This document shows, piece by piece, positions 23,238-34,864 of a stretch of 64,000 nt of DNA. The first letter of the stretch is position 1. Each line of letters opens with the position of its first letter. Position numbers and translations under genes: made by a program. This DNA comes from Bullera alba (Eukaryota; Basidiomycota; Tremellomycetes; Tremellales; Bulleraceae), in NCBI GenBank assembly GCA_001600095.1, contig BCIX01000002.1, positions 1,116,001 through 1,180,000 of the forward strand. The letters run 5' to 3'. The notes under the pieces were generated by a model, which made no database searches, had not been told where the DNA came from, and worked only from the letters and a program-made list of their open reading frames with translations.

Positions 23238-25214
23238 CTACACCTTACTTGCAGCCGCTTTAAACATTCTTCCCAGACTAATCGTCTTGGTCGCACTATC
23301 GCTCTTGGCAGGAGGAGCATTGACGCCTCCGCCAAAGCCGGACGACTGGATGCCTGGCGTGGGTTGTGCCGGCGGTGGAGGCGGTCTAGGAGACGTAGAG
23401 GACGGCCTCGGAGGTACAGGGGCGAGATTCGGTGATGAGGCTTTCCGAGGGGGTAGGCTACCCGGCTGGAGCGTTGCCGGTGCTGGCGTTGCAGCTGATG
23501 AGCTCTTACGCCTGCTCCGTGGGTCGACCACTTTGAATGAAGTCGAGGCGCTTCCAGCTTTCGGAGGTGCCGGGCGTGGTGGAGCAGAAGACATTGTGAC
23601 GATTGGGGGGCCGCCCGCCTGTACTTTGGAGTTCGCCTTCATGGTCTCCCTGCGGCCCGGTTTCAGGTCCGGCAAGTCAATTTTCGACAGGTATATCGAT
23701 ATATTTGGGGCCGACCATGACGACGGTTTTGCCGGCGCATTGTTCGATGAGGATGGCCGGGAAGCGACAGATCTGAGCGAAGCGTGTAAGCGAGAGTAGC
23801 GGCAATCGTGACTTACGGCTCAGGATCATCAAGGCTGATCACCTTGGGACCCGGTTTACTGCTACCACTTGCGACAGGCCCTGCAGTACTCGCGGGGGCT
23901 GGCTCCTCGTCAACGACATATTGCTTGATTTCGCCTAATCCCTCTCGATGCCTGAAACGGGTAACACCAAGTGACACTTCTAGAGCGCATTGAACGGCAC
24001 CGGGATTGCGCGTGCGGATCACCACGAAAACTACTTTCGGATCCTTGCAGGTCAATTAGCGGGACCCGTGTAGCAGTGTCACCACTTCTTCTCACCTCGA
24101 GAAGTCCCACAGCTCTGGCTATGTGATCATCCACATTCGTCTTCAATCCGACCACGATCTCGTTGGGATTATCCTGTTCGATAACTCAGCCAAAATACAG
24201 CTCCACAACATGGGTTTTACTCACGGGCTCAAAGTCCTCCCCGCTGATTTGTCGTGGTGGAGGCGATGTAGCGGTAGGCGCTGTCGTTGTTGAAGTCGAA
24301 GCCGCTAGGGCCGCCACAGGCCGGACAGCACTTCGCTCATCAAGTGCGTCGAGAATGCACATCAAGCTGCCGGCGGTCATCAGCACTGGCATCTAGAAGC
24401 ATATGATATCGAACGCCTTACGAAGCCACGAGTAACGTCTCCAATCCTCGTAGATCTTTGATGTCGTTGGGGAAACGGTCTATATTGTAGTGCAGGATCT
24501 GCATACGCCCCGGGCCGTCCTTGTCGTTATCTCGAGCTCTAAACGGGATCATTACGGTCCTCCTCATAGTCGAAGCACTTACAGGCATATCTCCACTCTT
24601 GGGTCGGGCTTGCGATCCAAGGAGCAGATATAATCTTTTCCATAAAGCTCTTTGTTCCATTTGTATTTGTTCCTACGGATCACAATCAGCCAGATTCCGC
24701 TGCACGCAACGGCAACGACCCACCCTTCGAAGACGAAGGTCCACTCGAAGCCACTGAAGAGGCTATAAGCTGATGCCCCCAGCAAGCAATATGTCCGGAA
24801 CTCACAACTTCCCCGTAAACTCAAAGGACACTACCTCGTCTGGACCATGTAGCTCCAGCCGTCGCTTCTTGTCTTTTGCATTGCTGTAGCCCATGGATCC
24901 CAGCTTGGCGCCACTGAAGGCGTCTACGACTCTGTCAGTACTCTCATTCACTAAGGGATTCCGACATACGCACCGTAAACGACTCCAGAGTATGTTTCGC
25001 CGTCCTTACTCTCTCGTACTCTGACATACTTGGGTTCTCGCGGTTTCTCCTTTTTGAGCTCTTTACGCACAGCCACCTCTTCAGTACCATACGAATGTGA
25101 TTCGGCGACTGATCGCTGTTCCGGTTGAGCTTCCTCTGTCAGTTCGACTACGTTGGGGTTCTGGAGGGACGGGATGATTTGTAAGGTGTAGCAGGCCGCA
25201 TCTCGTAGCGCCAT
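23238..25214 (-). CDS. Conserved-looking protein of unknown function with disordered tail
   Basis: The ATG at 25214 (MALRDAACYTLQIIPSLQ) starts a gene of about eight exons and roughly 540 residues. I followed the frame through GVVYDAFSGAKLGSMGYSN, a FEWTFVFEGW hydrophobic block, YICSLDRKPDPRVEICL, LHYNIDRFPNDIKDLRGLE, LMCILDALDER, KVVFVVIRTRNPGAVQCALE, and SAPNISIYLSKIDLPDLKPG. All introns have GT donors and AG acceptors with matching phase. The first 350 residues look globular and beta-rich, and the last 150 are proline/serine rich with PPRPAPPK-type SH3-like ligand motifs. I do not recognise a family. The regular folded half suggests a real conserved protein rather than a chance set of frames. 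Confidence 0.65.
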
Positions 25215-25805
25215 CTTGGAGTCCAAGCAACAGCTCCAAGAGATTAGCCGTAAGAAAGTCGAAGGAGTAGGCTGGTCAAGATATCATGTACAACAAAGAG
25301 AATGTTGATGCAACGCAAATGCGACGTCAGCTCATCGTGTGCACTGTGCACCGCTTGGCTCGGGCAAGTCGTCGGGGCAATTCCGGCGGAGATAAAAGAC
25401 GCTGGATAGTAGATCTGAAACGCACAGGCCGTTTCGGATCTCCAGGCGGCCTCCACTTGGCCTCCACTGTCCACTGTCCAGGCAGCGAGTGGAGTCGAGC
25501 AACTTCGTCATACGGTCAGCGTCTTGCTGGTCGCACGGAGAGCTGCAAAGCGGATTCGTTGTTGAGTAGTACTTTAGCGGAACCCGATCCAGATTCAGTG
25601 GATCATTATGCAGCTTGGAGTCCGGATTGCAATCTCGAATCACCTCGAAAACGTATACGGGTATGTCTCACAGACCAAATGCAAAGTACTGTGCTGGAGT
25701 AATGCATAACGTTCACGCACGGTGATCTAATGAAGACTCCCCAATGACAACAATGAGTGTACTGTCCATGCCGGGTATTGCACCTGCATCATCGCGAGTG
25801 CCCTG
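25215..25805. other. Intergenic region downstream of PIF1
   Basis: 591 bp between the PIF1 stop and the next same-strand start. A 138-codon open frame on the plus strand (25286-25702) has no splice extension or recognisable motif. No gene is called. Confidence 0.4.
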
Positions 25806-28800
25806 TTAGCACTCGTCAAACACCCCCTTCTCCGCCAGATCCAACAGCTCCGCCATCTCCAAGTTGTATGCGTCACTGTCCTTGCTACCGCTACTGGAAG
25901 CGAAGCGCTGGTCCCAGATATTGACCTTGGGGTGCGATCTGATTCTGATGTCGGTCAGCTTCCAGCTCAGATCACTGTGAGACCCACTTGTGTTTGCTCA
26001 TGTTCCTGAGCTCAAGACCGTCCAAGGACACAGCTCGAGAGATGGCCACATAGGTCTGACCTATGTTCGATAGCTTAGCGATATGGTGGAAGACCAGATG
26101 ACCAACAACCCACCTGGCGTGAACACCCTCTGTGCATCGACCCGTACACGTTCGAGCGTTTGGCCTTGACCTATTTGGTCCCATCAGTCTTTCGATACGT
26201 TCAAAAGCGCCCAGACAGATCTACCGAGATGCTCGAACTCACTTTTGTGGATCGTCAGAGCCTACTACAAGTCAGTCTCGGTCTCATCAAGTGATCTGGC
26301 TTCTACTCACCCATGCGAGAATCAGAGGGACCTGATCCCTGGTCGCCTCCGGCTTGTGGTCGGCGTTCATGACGTCTACTGACATGCCTGGTATGATCGC
26401 GCGATCATACTGCTGACCCCGGGCGTGCTTGCTGTACATGAATTTCACAACCGGCCACACTGAATCTGGGTGATGGTGGTAGAAGCCGGCCCTCGGGGGC
26501 AGATACACGCTTGCCTGTCTGGCCTCTGAGATGGTCATGAAGTCGACGATGACGCCTGGAGATGACAGTCAGCCGAAGACCGCCCAGGGATTGAGTAAGA
26601 CTTACCTGTCGAGCCATTGACTAATACATCATCCTGCAACGACCAGTCAGTACAGTGGTTTTTGAGGAAGATTGGCGTGGTCAATCACACTCACTCCCAT
26701 GTTCTGAAATTGTTAGCGAATGTACAACACAGGGAATACTCAGTAAACTAACGCAGATGAGCATGATCATGGCTCCGACTTTCAGCTGTAGCGTCTTAGG
26801 CCACAATGTACGCTCATCCAATAGGCATGTCGCTCTCTCTTGAGTTACTTCCTTCTTCTTAGAGTCGAGCCCGGGTGTGTCCCTGCCTCTGTACTCGACC
26901 ATGGGAGTTTCTAGGAGCTTCAGGCGTCCTGTATTGATTCCATATACCTCTTTCTTGGTAGGGTAACTGTGTGCGAAGTCAGCACGGCGGACACGTAGCA
27001 GGCTTGAGAAATGCTGTCTTACAGGGAGACTGGCTCGATGCCATCATCGTACTGCACCACTCTGTCGCATCTTGACAAAATGGCCAAGTCCGCATTCGAG
27101 CAGCTACCTCTTCGAAGGGAATCAAGCAGGTCGACAAAGTGCGAGTCCGCTTGCCGGAAGACCTTGGTCAGGGATACCAAGCTGCCAGCGGGAAGGACAC
27201 TGTCCCAGGATTTGGCCTCAAAGGCATATAGCGCCTCTGGTTGTCCTTGTTTTGACACCGGAGGGAGCTGGAAGAAGTCGCCGGACAGTATGATCTGAGA
27301 ATGGTCAGGAGATGAACGGCAGCTTCATAACTCTGTAATCACCTGAAGGCCTCCAAATGGCTCATCATTTTTGCGGATCTGTCGACCTAGCCATTCCAAC
27401 TTATCGAACAACTCGGCACTGAGCATGGATACTGAAAGAAATACGTCAGAATATCACCTACATAAATCACACTTACCTTCGTCGATTAATAACGCGCGAC
27501 TCTCCCTCCATCTCCTACAAGAACTTGTATGCTTGAGGATCTGTTCCAGCAGAGCCTCTTTGGGCTGATCTCCTAAGCCAATCCCCGCCCATGAGTGTAA
27601 AGTACTACCGCCAATGTTTCTGATTGATGTCAGTCTTCAGGTTGCACGGGGGATAGCCGATGTACTCACACACCGGCGATACCTGTGCTGGCAGTGACGC
27701 CCAACACCCACTTGGGTCGGCCCGTCTTCCGGGTCCCGCTTCCCTCAATCGCTACCACAGCCTCCGCATTCATCGGAGGACTGAGTGAGGCCTCTGCATA
27801 ATGACGCTCGTCACTCTGATCGACCTTGTGAAAATACCGTACCCCCCGTACCCCCTCCTCTTCCATCTCCCTGAAGTACCTGATGATTGCTCGCAAGAGA
27901 ACCGACTTTCCGGTACCTGCTGAGCCGGTAAAGAACGTGTTACGTCCTTGTTTGATCATCTCCAGGACCATGCCTTGTTGAGCTGACAGCTTTGGTTCAT
28001 GACTCCCACCATCAGGACCCGTAGACAAATCACCTTTGGCAGAACCCCCGCTCAGATGATCGCGCTCTTTCTTGGAGAGCTTGTAGCTGACCACTGTAAC
28101 CGATTCTGCAGGGTTCTCGCTGTCCCCAACTGTGCCATTCCGGACAGTGCTGGCGCGGACGAAGCCGTTGGGAAGAGATGGGCGGATGGGCCGGGGAATT
28201 GGCGTCGTGAAGTCGCGTCGATGAGCCCTTGCGGGCGAAGGAGGTTCGAGGGGCTCGGGTACTTCGAATGGCACATACTCCGACTGTTCCTCGAAATCGG
28301 CGCGGTGTGTTGTCTTCGTAGAACCAGGAAGCTCGAGGGGCTCGGGCTCGTTTTTGAATGGCATCGACTTTTCCTCGAAGTCATCGCGGTGTTGCACCTT
28401 GGTGGGCCCGGGCGGCTCGAGAGGCTGGTGTTCAACCTTGGGCTCCAAACACTGCACCTTCTTTTCCACCTCTTTACTACGTGGGGGCTCCTCCTCCGAT
28501 GGCTGCATGGAAGACAAAGAAGATGGCCCGATGAGGGGGACCAGGGGAGTGACAGTGGTTCTCTGCCTGCGACGTTTTTTCCTCTTTGAAGAGCCGGGAT
28601 CCGAGGGCCCTGCGGTGGATGAGGACGTCTGAGCGGGGATCGCGGTATCGGAGGGGACGGGACGCTTTCTTTCTATGCTGAGGGGAACTATGGAGGAAGG
28701 CGTGTCTGTGTCCAGCGTATCCGAGCCTTCTGGGCTCTCGAGCCAGTCCTGCCGATACGTTCAGCCAGCGTCCCGCTCGAGAAGCCAGGAAAGAAGCACT

Positions 28801-29003
28801 ATCACTCACCATAGCTTGGCCCGGATCGCTGAATAAACGATATAAGGCTTGAGGAAAGTCGGCCATCTACCCGGAAGCATCAGTAAAGACGGTTCAACTA
28901 ACGAGAGCTGACTCACGTGAATCTCGGCCTCTGCCTTGGTGATGTAGATCACTCGGCATCCGTCTCGCTTCACGGCGTGATACTCGTGTGTGCGTTCAGT
29001 CAT
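25806..29003 (-). CDS. PIF1: PIF1-family 5'-3' DNA helicase
   Basis: Superfamily 1B helicase that removes telomerase from ends, unwinds G-quadruplexes and acts in mitochondrial DNA upkeep. The product is about 870 residues over roughly eleven exons. The N-terminal 270 residues are disordered, with ELPGS/EPLEPP-type repeats. The helicase core starts at [20 protein letters not shown] with Walker [12 protein letters not shown] (motif I). It continues with [13 protein letters not shown] (motif III region), [10 protein letters not shown], and the terminal [18 protein letters not shown] (motif VI). The protein ends with a short acidic tail. I start at the ATG at 29003; another in-frame ATG at 29093 would add 30 residues. 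This is the second telomere-related gene of the window. Confidence 0.88.
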
Positions 29004-29215
29004 GTGTGGCAGTGGGGCTTGTGAAGAAGAGGAAGGAAGAAGGAATGAGGAATGTGGTAAGATTGCAAAATTGATTTGGGTGAGTGAGAACATTGGTTGC
29101 CGTGCCTTTTCCCCTGGCGTTTCAGGTTGCCGCACGCGCTCGGTTCACTGATGTGGCCGTCTAGTGACTTGGTCTGCATACTTTACAACGTTGAGATAAT
29201 ACCTGATACCTCTAG

Positions 29216-30713
29216 CTATACCTCGGACTTCCCAAGATGATCAGGCTTCCGGCTAGGAAACCGAAGAGGAGGTCTCCCTTCCCATTTCGACACCTCTGGC
29301 GCGACGAAGATCGTCCCCTGCCAGGCCTTGATGCAACACATGGCGAAGACGTAAGCCCATTGAAGGATGACCTGCACCGACACCGCAGTGCCAATGACCT
29401 TGAAAGCCGGTGAACCGAACTCGATGGCGAGCTGATTTGTCGCCGTAGCCCAAACGCCTATTGGAAAGGTGTATGCCGTCCAGCCGATGGAGAAGTTTCG
29501 AGGAGCGAAATAAACCTTGTTCCGCAGACCGTGGTCGATCGTGATCGTCATAGCGACGGTATACCACACTAGTGCAAGACCCCAGAGTATCAAACCTGTA
29601 ACCAAACATGAAGCGTATACCGCATCGGCGATTCGGAGCATTGCGTCCGGCGAGCTGATTCCTTCGGGCAGAATGGTGAAACCGATATTATGGGTATAGG
29701 CGAGATTGCGAGTTACGTGACCCAGAAGGATGATGCCGTACGACCCTTGGCCGCATGGACCGAGAGGGAGAAAGAGTGTTGGCAGTGCTGCAGCGCTTGG
29801 GACACCTCCGATGATGGTACGATGTATCCACATTGTGATGAAGAATAGAGCGACCGGTACGCCCGTCCCCCAGACGACATAGCTGACAATGACCGTCGAT
29901 CTCGCCAACTGAGGGTCGAAGGGAGCGATTGCTCCAGCGACAACGCCTCCCGATGAAGCCGCGACGACGGTGGAGACGATTGGAAGGAGTAAAGCCGCGG
30001 AGATGGTGTCTTGAGAGTGCGTCTGACGAGTGAACCTGTTTGACTGTAAGCTTTCGATCTTGATGTGAAGTAAGAATCCACTCACATGGCGAATACAAGC
30101 CCAAAATTGACAAGAATCGCGATCAATACATCGATCCACCACAACCCGAGGGCGAGCAGGGCCCAGCGATATCCCCACGCGGGCACACAAACAAAAGCTA
30201 TCATGTTCTGTCGATCGGTCAGCGATCGCCCACTCGAGAGACTGTTTTACTCACGACAATCGTTGTCAGACCCATCGGTAAAGTCCCCCAGAACATGCTG
30301 GCGAGAGGGTGCACCAAAGAAGCGGTGAAAAGGCCTTTCCAGCGGACATATCGAACGATGGAGAAAAGTGAAAGGACTGCGAATATGGCGATGTTCAACA
30401 CGAAGACCACGATACCGAGTATCCGAAGCCATTGCGCATTGTAAGGTAGGTTGTGGAGGAGGATCGAGGCGATGCCAGTGCCCATATTGAGCGAAAAGAA
30501 AGATGGGATCAAATTCAGAGTGACCTCCTCAAATGCCTCTGACCAAGATCTTCGCCGCTGTTGCCTTGTTTCACCAATGTGAAACGTCGTTGACGAATGG
30601 CTGGCGTTGGAGTGACTCGAGTGGGGCAAACGAAGATCGGGGGTCGGTGCAGTCACTTCCTCCAGCCCGACTGCCTGCTCCAGGCCGCGCTCTTGGTGAA
30701 TCTCCGATGTCAT
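29216..30713 (-). CDS. SSU1: Sulfite efflux pump SSU1 (TDT family)
   Basis: Plasma-membrane exporter of sulfite of the tellurite-resistance/dicarboxylate (SLAC1-like) family. Three exons, 30255-30713, 30086-30207 and 29216-30035, give 466 residues, normal for fungal Ssu1. After a soluble N-terminus of about 65 residues the protein has ten hydrophobic helices. They begin with SFFSLNMGTGIASILLHNLP, the family's conserved first helix, and include LPLGPCGQGSYGI and NFSIGWTAYTFPIGV. The tail is cytosolic and basic. Both introns have exact phase agreement. It is divergent from PET127, with a 564-bp shared upstream region that holds a palindrome. Confidence 0.9.
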
Positions 30714-31277
30714 ATCCTTAGGGCTGGTAGGGGTCGGGGGGTAATGGGTGGCCTAGGTGGACTTTGGAAAGATATCGTTGCGCGATCATGCCGCGATCCG
30801 ACTCTTTCTTATATCGATCTTGATCATGCCGACTCGAAAGCTTTTTCGATTGCTCGTTCGGAATGTACAGGTGGTGGCATGATGTCGAGCTGGCTGCAGT
30901 CGCCAGTCACCGGTCCGACTTTACGAATACCGGTACGATGCAGCGGAGGTGTTTGCCACCCGGATACGAACTTTGCAAGTTCGTAATGCGGCGGATCTTG
31001 AATCACTCACTAATGCGCAATCGGAAAAGATGCGAATTTCGTAATCCGCCATTTTCATCATTAGGAGACCCCAGTGAATCACGTGACTCATGGATATTTC
31101 GGAAATCTAAGCCGGCCGCATCACCAGTGCACTCGCGCTCTACCAGTGAGCTCGATCTGTGGTCCAGCTTCAAACTTAGCAGTCACCGCTGCTCGAGAAG
31201 ACGAGACTGCCGATATCGCTCGTAGGTCGATCTCTCAGTCGCAAGGCAGCACGATCGCAAGAAAGTGTCATTGCCAC
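30714..31277. other. Divergent intergenic region SSU1 / PET127
   Basis: 564 bp without a gene. It contains a perfect 9-bp-arm palindrome and three copies of a TTCGTAAT/ATTACGAA-type motif, listed separately. Confidence 0.5.
30965..30985. promoter_or_regulatory. Perfect inverted repeat, possible operator
   Basis: TACGAACTT and AAGTTCGTA flank a TGC spacer: 9-bp arms with no mismatch. Its right arm overlaps one of three TTCGTAAT motifs in the region (30980-30987, 31038-31045, and inverted near 30921-30928). A dimeric transcription factor site is a reasonable inference; the factor is unknown. Confidence 0.45.
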
Positions 31278-34200
31278 ATGTTGGTGGGAATACACCGGGC
31301 ACGATGCCTGTCACAACAACCGATCATCTTGCTTCAGCCTCGATCCGCTCTATCACGCCAATTCAACTCAACACTACCAAGAGCGGATGAAGGCATCGAC
31401 GACGACCAGAGCAGAATATCTTGGAAGGCCCGGAGTCAAGAAGAGAAGGTCGGCGAGCAGGTACTCAAAGGAGCCGGAACCTACGATTACATCAAGAGAT
31501 CGACGGTTGGGTCTAAAATCCCCATACAGGCAGGTTCTCGCCGCCCAGTCCGAGGAGCCAACCTCCACGAGGGACCGTCATCCTCGTCTTCGGAGCCAAA
31601 GCCCTCACCTTCGCCCTACAAATCTACCGGGCAACGGAAGACTGTCCCGCGTCGGCTGCAGATTCCGGCCACCGCTCAGGATGATGTAGCAGGACGATGG
31701 GCAGCAAGGGGGAAGAATTCGAATACGAAGAGTGCTTCTCAGCCATTTGGAGCTACGAAAGCATTGTCGCGGTGGAGGAAGAAGTTGTTCTTAGCCACAC
31801 AAACTCGCCCACAGAAAGGAACAGAAGCAGAGGAACAGCACAAACGTGTTCAGGCAGCATTCAAAGTGGTTCGCGTGGCGTGTAAAACACCGCACCATGC
31901 CAAGAAGAGACTCCATCTTGCAGAAGACATAAAAAAGGACCTTCCAGAGCTGCGCAAGGACTTCCCGTGGATCTTTGAGTGGCATACACGGGAGATCAAC
32001 TTTACCCACGAATACCTCGACGCCGAAAGCATCAAGGAGAACTCGTCGGCCAAAAACCAAGAAGGTGGGAGATTCGATCCATTTGGTCAAGTCTTACTGA
32101 TACGCCATCTTCCCCAGCAGAGCAGGATAGTGTCGTCACGGAAGAGCAGGTGTCGGAATCAGAGAAAGATGCGCAAACGTCTTCCCCGAGGCTTGCAGAC
32201 CCCACGGATCTGAAAGATTCGTCGCGGCGTTATCGAAAGGGTGAGCGACACGAAGTCATGACTCACTGACTCGCCCCCAGATGATGCGCGATCTACCCCT
32301 CCCCACCTCGCTGGCGATCAAGCGAAAAACACCACGACGGTCGTGAGCTCGGGCACGCTGAGTGCCGCGAAGATTTCGATCAAAGGTGAGACCGATGTCG
32401 ATCCCTCTGGACAAATCTGTGTGCTGACTCCACGTGCAGAGGTGAAACCACAGCGGGAAATGATAGTGAACACACTTCGATCGGAGCTGAGGCGAGTACC
32501 GTTCAAGTGAGTGATCGGGCTGAGAGCGAGTCTGTATTGTCGTATACTGACTCAACGGGCAGTCCGGGTGTGCACTGGTTGGAAGACCCTCGGACAGGGG
32601 TATGGAATTTTGACCAAGCGGGCTTGGCAGTGATTCCCACTCCGGAGGAATTCGCATATCAGAGAACACCATCTTACAAATCGCCTTCCAAAGACTCAGT
32701 GAGAGATAACTCTGAGCATTGAGCCCAGATGAGTCTGACGTATCATCTCAGGAATTACAGCAGATGGCAGCTTCACGTCAAGCGAAGTATATTGGCTCGA
32801 CGTCAACGTTGTCAAAGGCTCTGAGTCAAATATATTTCGCACTGAGCGGTGAGTATATTGCCATCGTGGAGTCAGTATGTGTTCTGACAATTGCGCAGGC
32901 GGTCGCGGTGTCGACTTGTCTTCTTTCTCTCAGGCGTTCGCCAGCGAGGTGAGCACTGTTTTCCAGGATCGGCACAGATGCGATGACCTTGCTGATCAAA
33001 TACAACCAGAAATCTGAGTTTACGGCAGGAGCCAAACTCCCTGCTGTTCTGAAGATCGGTAAGAACGACCAGGGTGTGATCACCATCGATTCGGATAGCT
33101 CGTGGGACAGCGAAAATATCTTGTCGAAATACGTGAGCGGGCTATCAAGTCATCTCCAGTAAGAATTGCTGAGTGCCTTTTAGGGTGTCATTCTGGAGAA
33201 ACAGCTCACGACAGAGACGGAAGACTTCAAGCGCTTTTTGCAAACCGCGCCCGAGTCGGCCGTCTCGGAGGAAGAGCGTAATATTCCAGAGGCCTATAGA
33301 TATCAGATGGTACGTGACGGAGGAAGGCATCGACTGACTGTGCGATAGAGCGGCAAACTTCTCATGAGATCCCAACTAGATTGTTTCGATGCCAGGTTAC
33401 CCGGTACAGGTGTTTTTGACATCAAGACCAGGGCATGCTTTCCCATCAGACATGACAGGGCCAACTACAAGGCGAATAGCGTGTATGATATCTGGCAGGA
33501 GAAAGGATACACCCAATCGTATGAGCGCGAGTGAGTGGCTTCGCCTCTAGGACACGGTTTCATCCTCTGACACGCAATCTAGGATGTACGATTTAGTGCG
33601 ATCGGCGATGCTCAAGTACAGGTGAGTTATCCATCGAATATATGAGCTGATATGTCAACAGTATGCAAGTCCGGATTGGAATGATGGACGGTATCTTCGT
33701 GGCATATCACAACACGATACGTCTGTTCGGCTTCCAATACATACCATTGTGAGTACAGCAGTCTTCGTATCGCTGCCTTTTACTCATGGCAAACGCCAGA
33801 TCCGAGATGGATGAGCGGGTATTCGGATCCTCGGAACTCGCCGACCAGGCTTTCAAGTTGGCCGTAACGCTGCTCGAGAAGCTGCTCGACGAAATCACCA
33901 ACACCTTCCCCGATCAAAAAGTCCAGGTTGTCCTCAAGCAAATGTCGGAAATGAAGCAGAGCGTGACTGCGTTTGTACAGCCGCTTGAAGGGAACGGGGT
34001 CGAAAAGCCCACTGTGGAGATCGAAATGGAGCTCAAAAACCAGATCGATGGCATGCCACATACCGGGGCGGTCAAATTTTCGGTCGACGAAGAAACGCGG
34101 AAGCGGCAAAACTGTGAGTTACCACCGATATAAGTCCTACACGAGGCGAGGCGACGAGCCGAGTAAAGTGTTGACCAAGATTTCTCTGTGGCAGGGTCTA

Positions 34201-34535
34201 CCGAGTATACGATCTCCCGATCCGACATGGAGGTCCTCTCGCAGGTTGAAGCACGGGCTCGACGCTCCAAGGCGTTGGTCCAGCTGACAGCAATGACCAA
34301 GCTCCCTCTACCCGATGGAATGGCCATGAACGACGTCGTCGTGAATGAGGACGGCCTTGAAATGAAGTTCAAGCGGCCAGATCGCAGGATCATGGAGATG
34401 AGGCAAGACGCCAAAATGAGTGGAGAAGCGTACGAGAGGAGGAAGGCGAGCTGGATCAAGAACACTGGACTGGCTTGGGATCTGCCGACACCCGAGGTCC
34501 TGGCAGAGATTGCGAGATTGAGGGCGGCAGAGTAG
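31278..34535 (+). CDS. PET127: Mitochondrial RNA-processing protein PET127
   Basis: Mitochondrial membrane-associated protein needed for 5' processing and turnover of mitochondrial RNAs in yeast. The ATG at 31278 starts MLVGIHRARCLSQQ, an arginine/serine-rich N-terminus without acidic residues that fits a mitochondrial presequence. A long basic disordered region follows (about 330 residues). The Pet127 domain runs from HWLEDPRTGVWNFD through SQIYFALSGGRGVDLSSF, VITIDSDSSWDSENILSKYG, YRYQMSGKLLMRSQLDCFD, and LPGTGVFDIKTRACFPIRHD to the C-terminal helical part. The G-F-D-I-K-T-R segment with nearby acids matches the PD-(D/E)XK-like core proposed for this family. About nine short introns are present, and the product is near 930 residues. 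Confidence 0.85.
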
Positions 34536-34864
34536 GCCGGACGTGAAGGCAGAGAGGCGAAGCCACCTTCGTTTTCAGGCATACGTACCGGACTACCAGC
34601 AATTCGTCCGGGACACATCGTTATACCCCGAGCACGGATATCAATAATCACACACATAGAGCCATCTGTTGTACGACCCATCCCTTCAGTAATCACTCAT
34701 CTCCCAGCATGTATGCACCATCCCCTGCATCAACCTGGACATGTGGGAGACTAACGACGCAACATCGTCCTCACTTCGAGTGTATTGGTTTATCGCGGGG
34801 TATAAGGATGCATGGAGACCAGTGTATACAATCGACCTGCGCCTTCGTGCTGACCAGAGCGCCG
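34536..34864. other. Convergent intergenic region PET127 / RPT5
   Basis: 329 bp between convergent stops, with no gene seen. Confidence 0.4.

Noticed and set aside
23167..23799. 210-codon plus-strand frame
   Set aside because: Antisense to the proline-rich tail of the minus-strand gene, giving a Gly-rich artefact.
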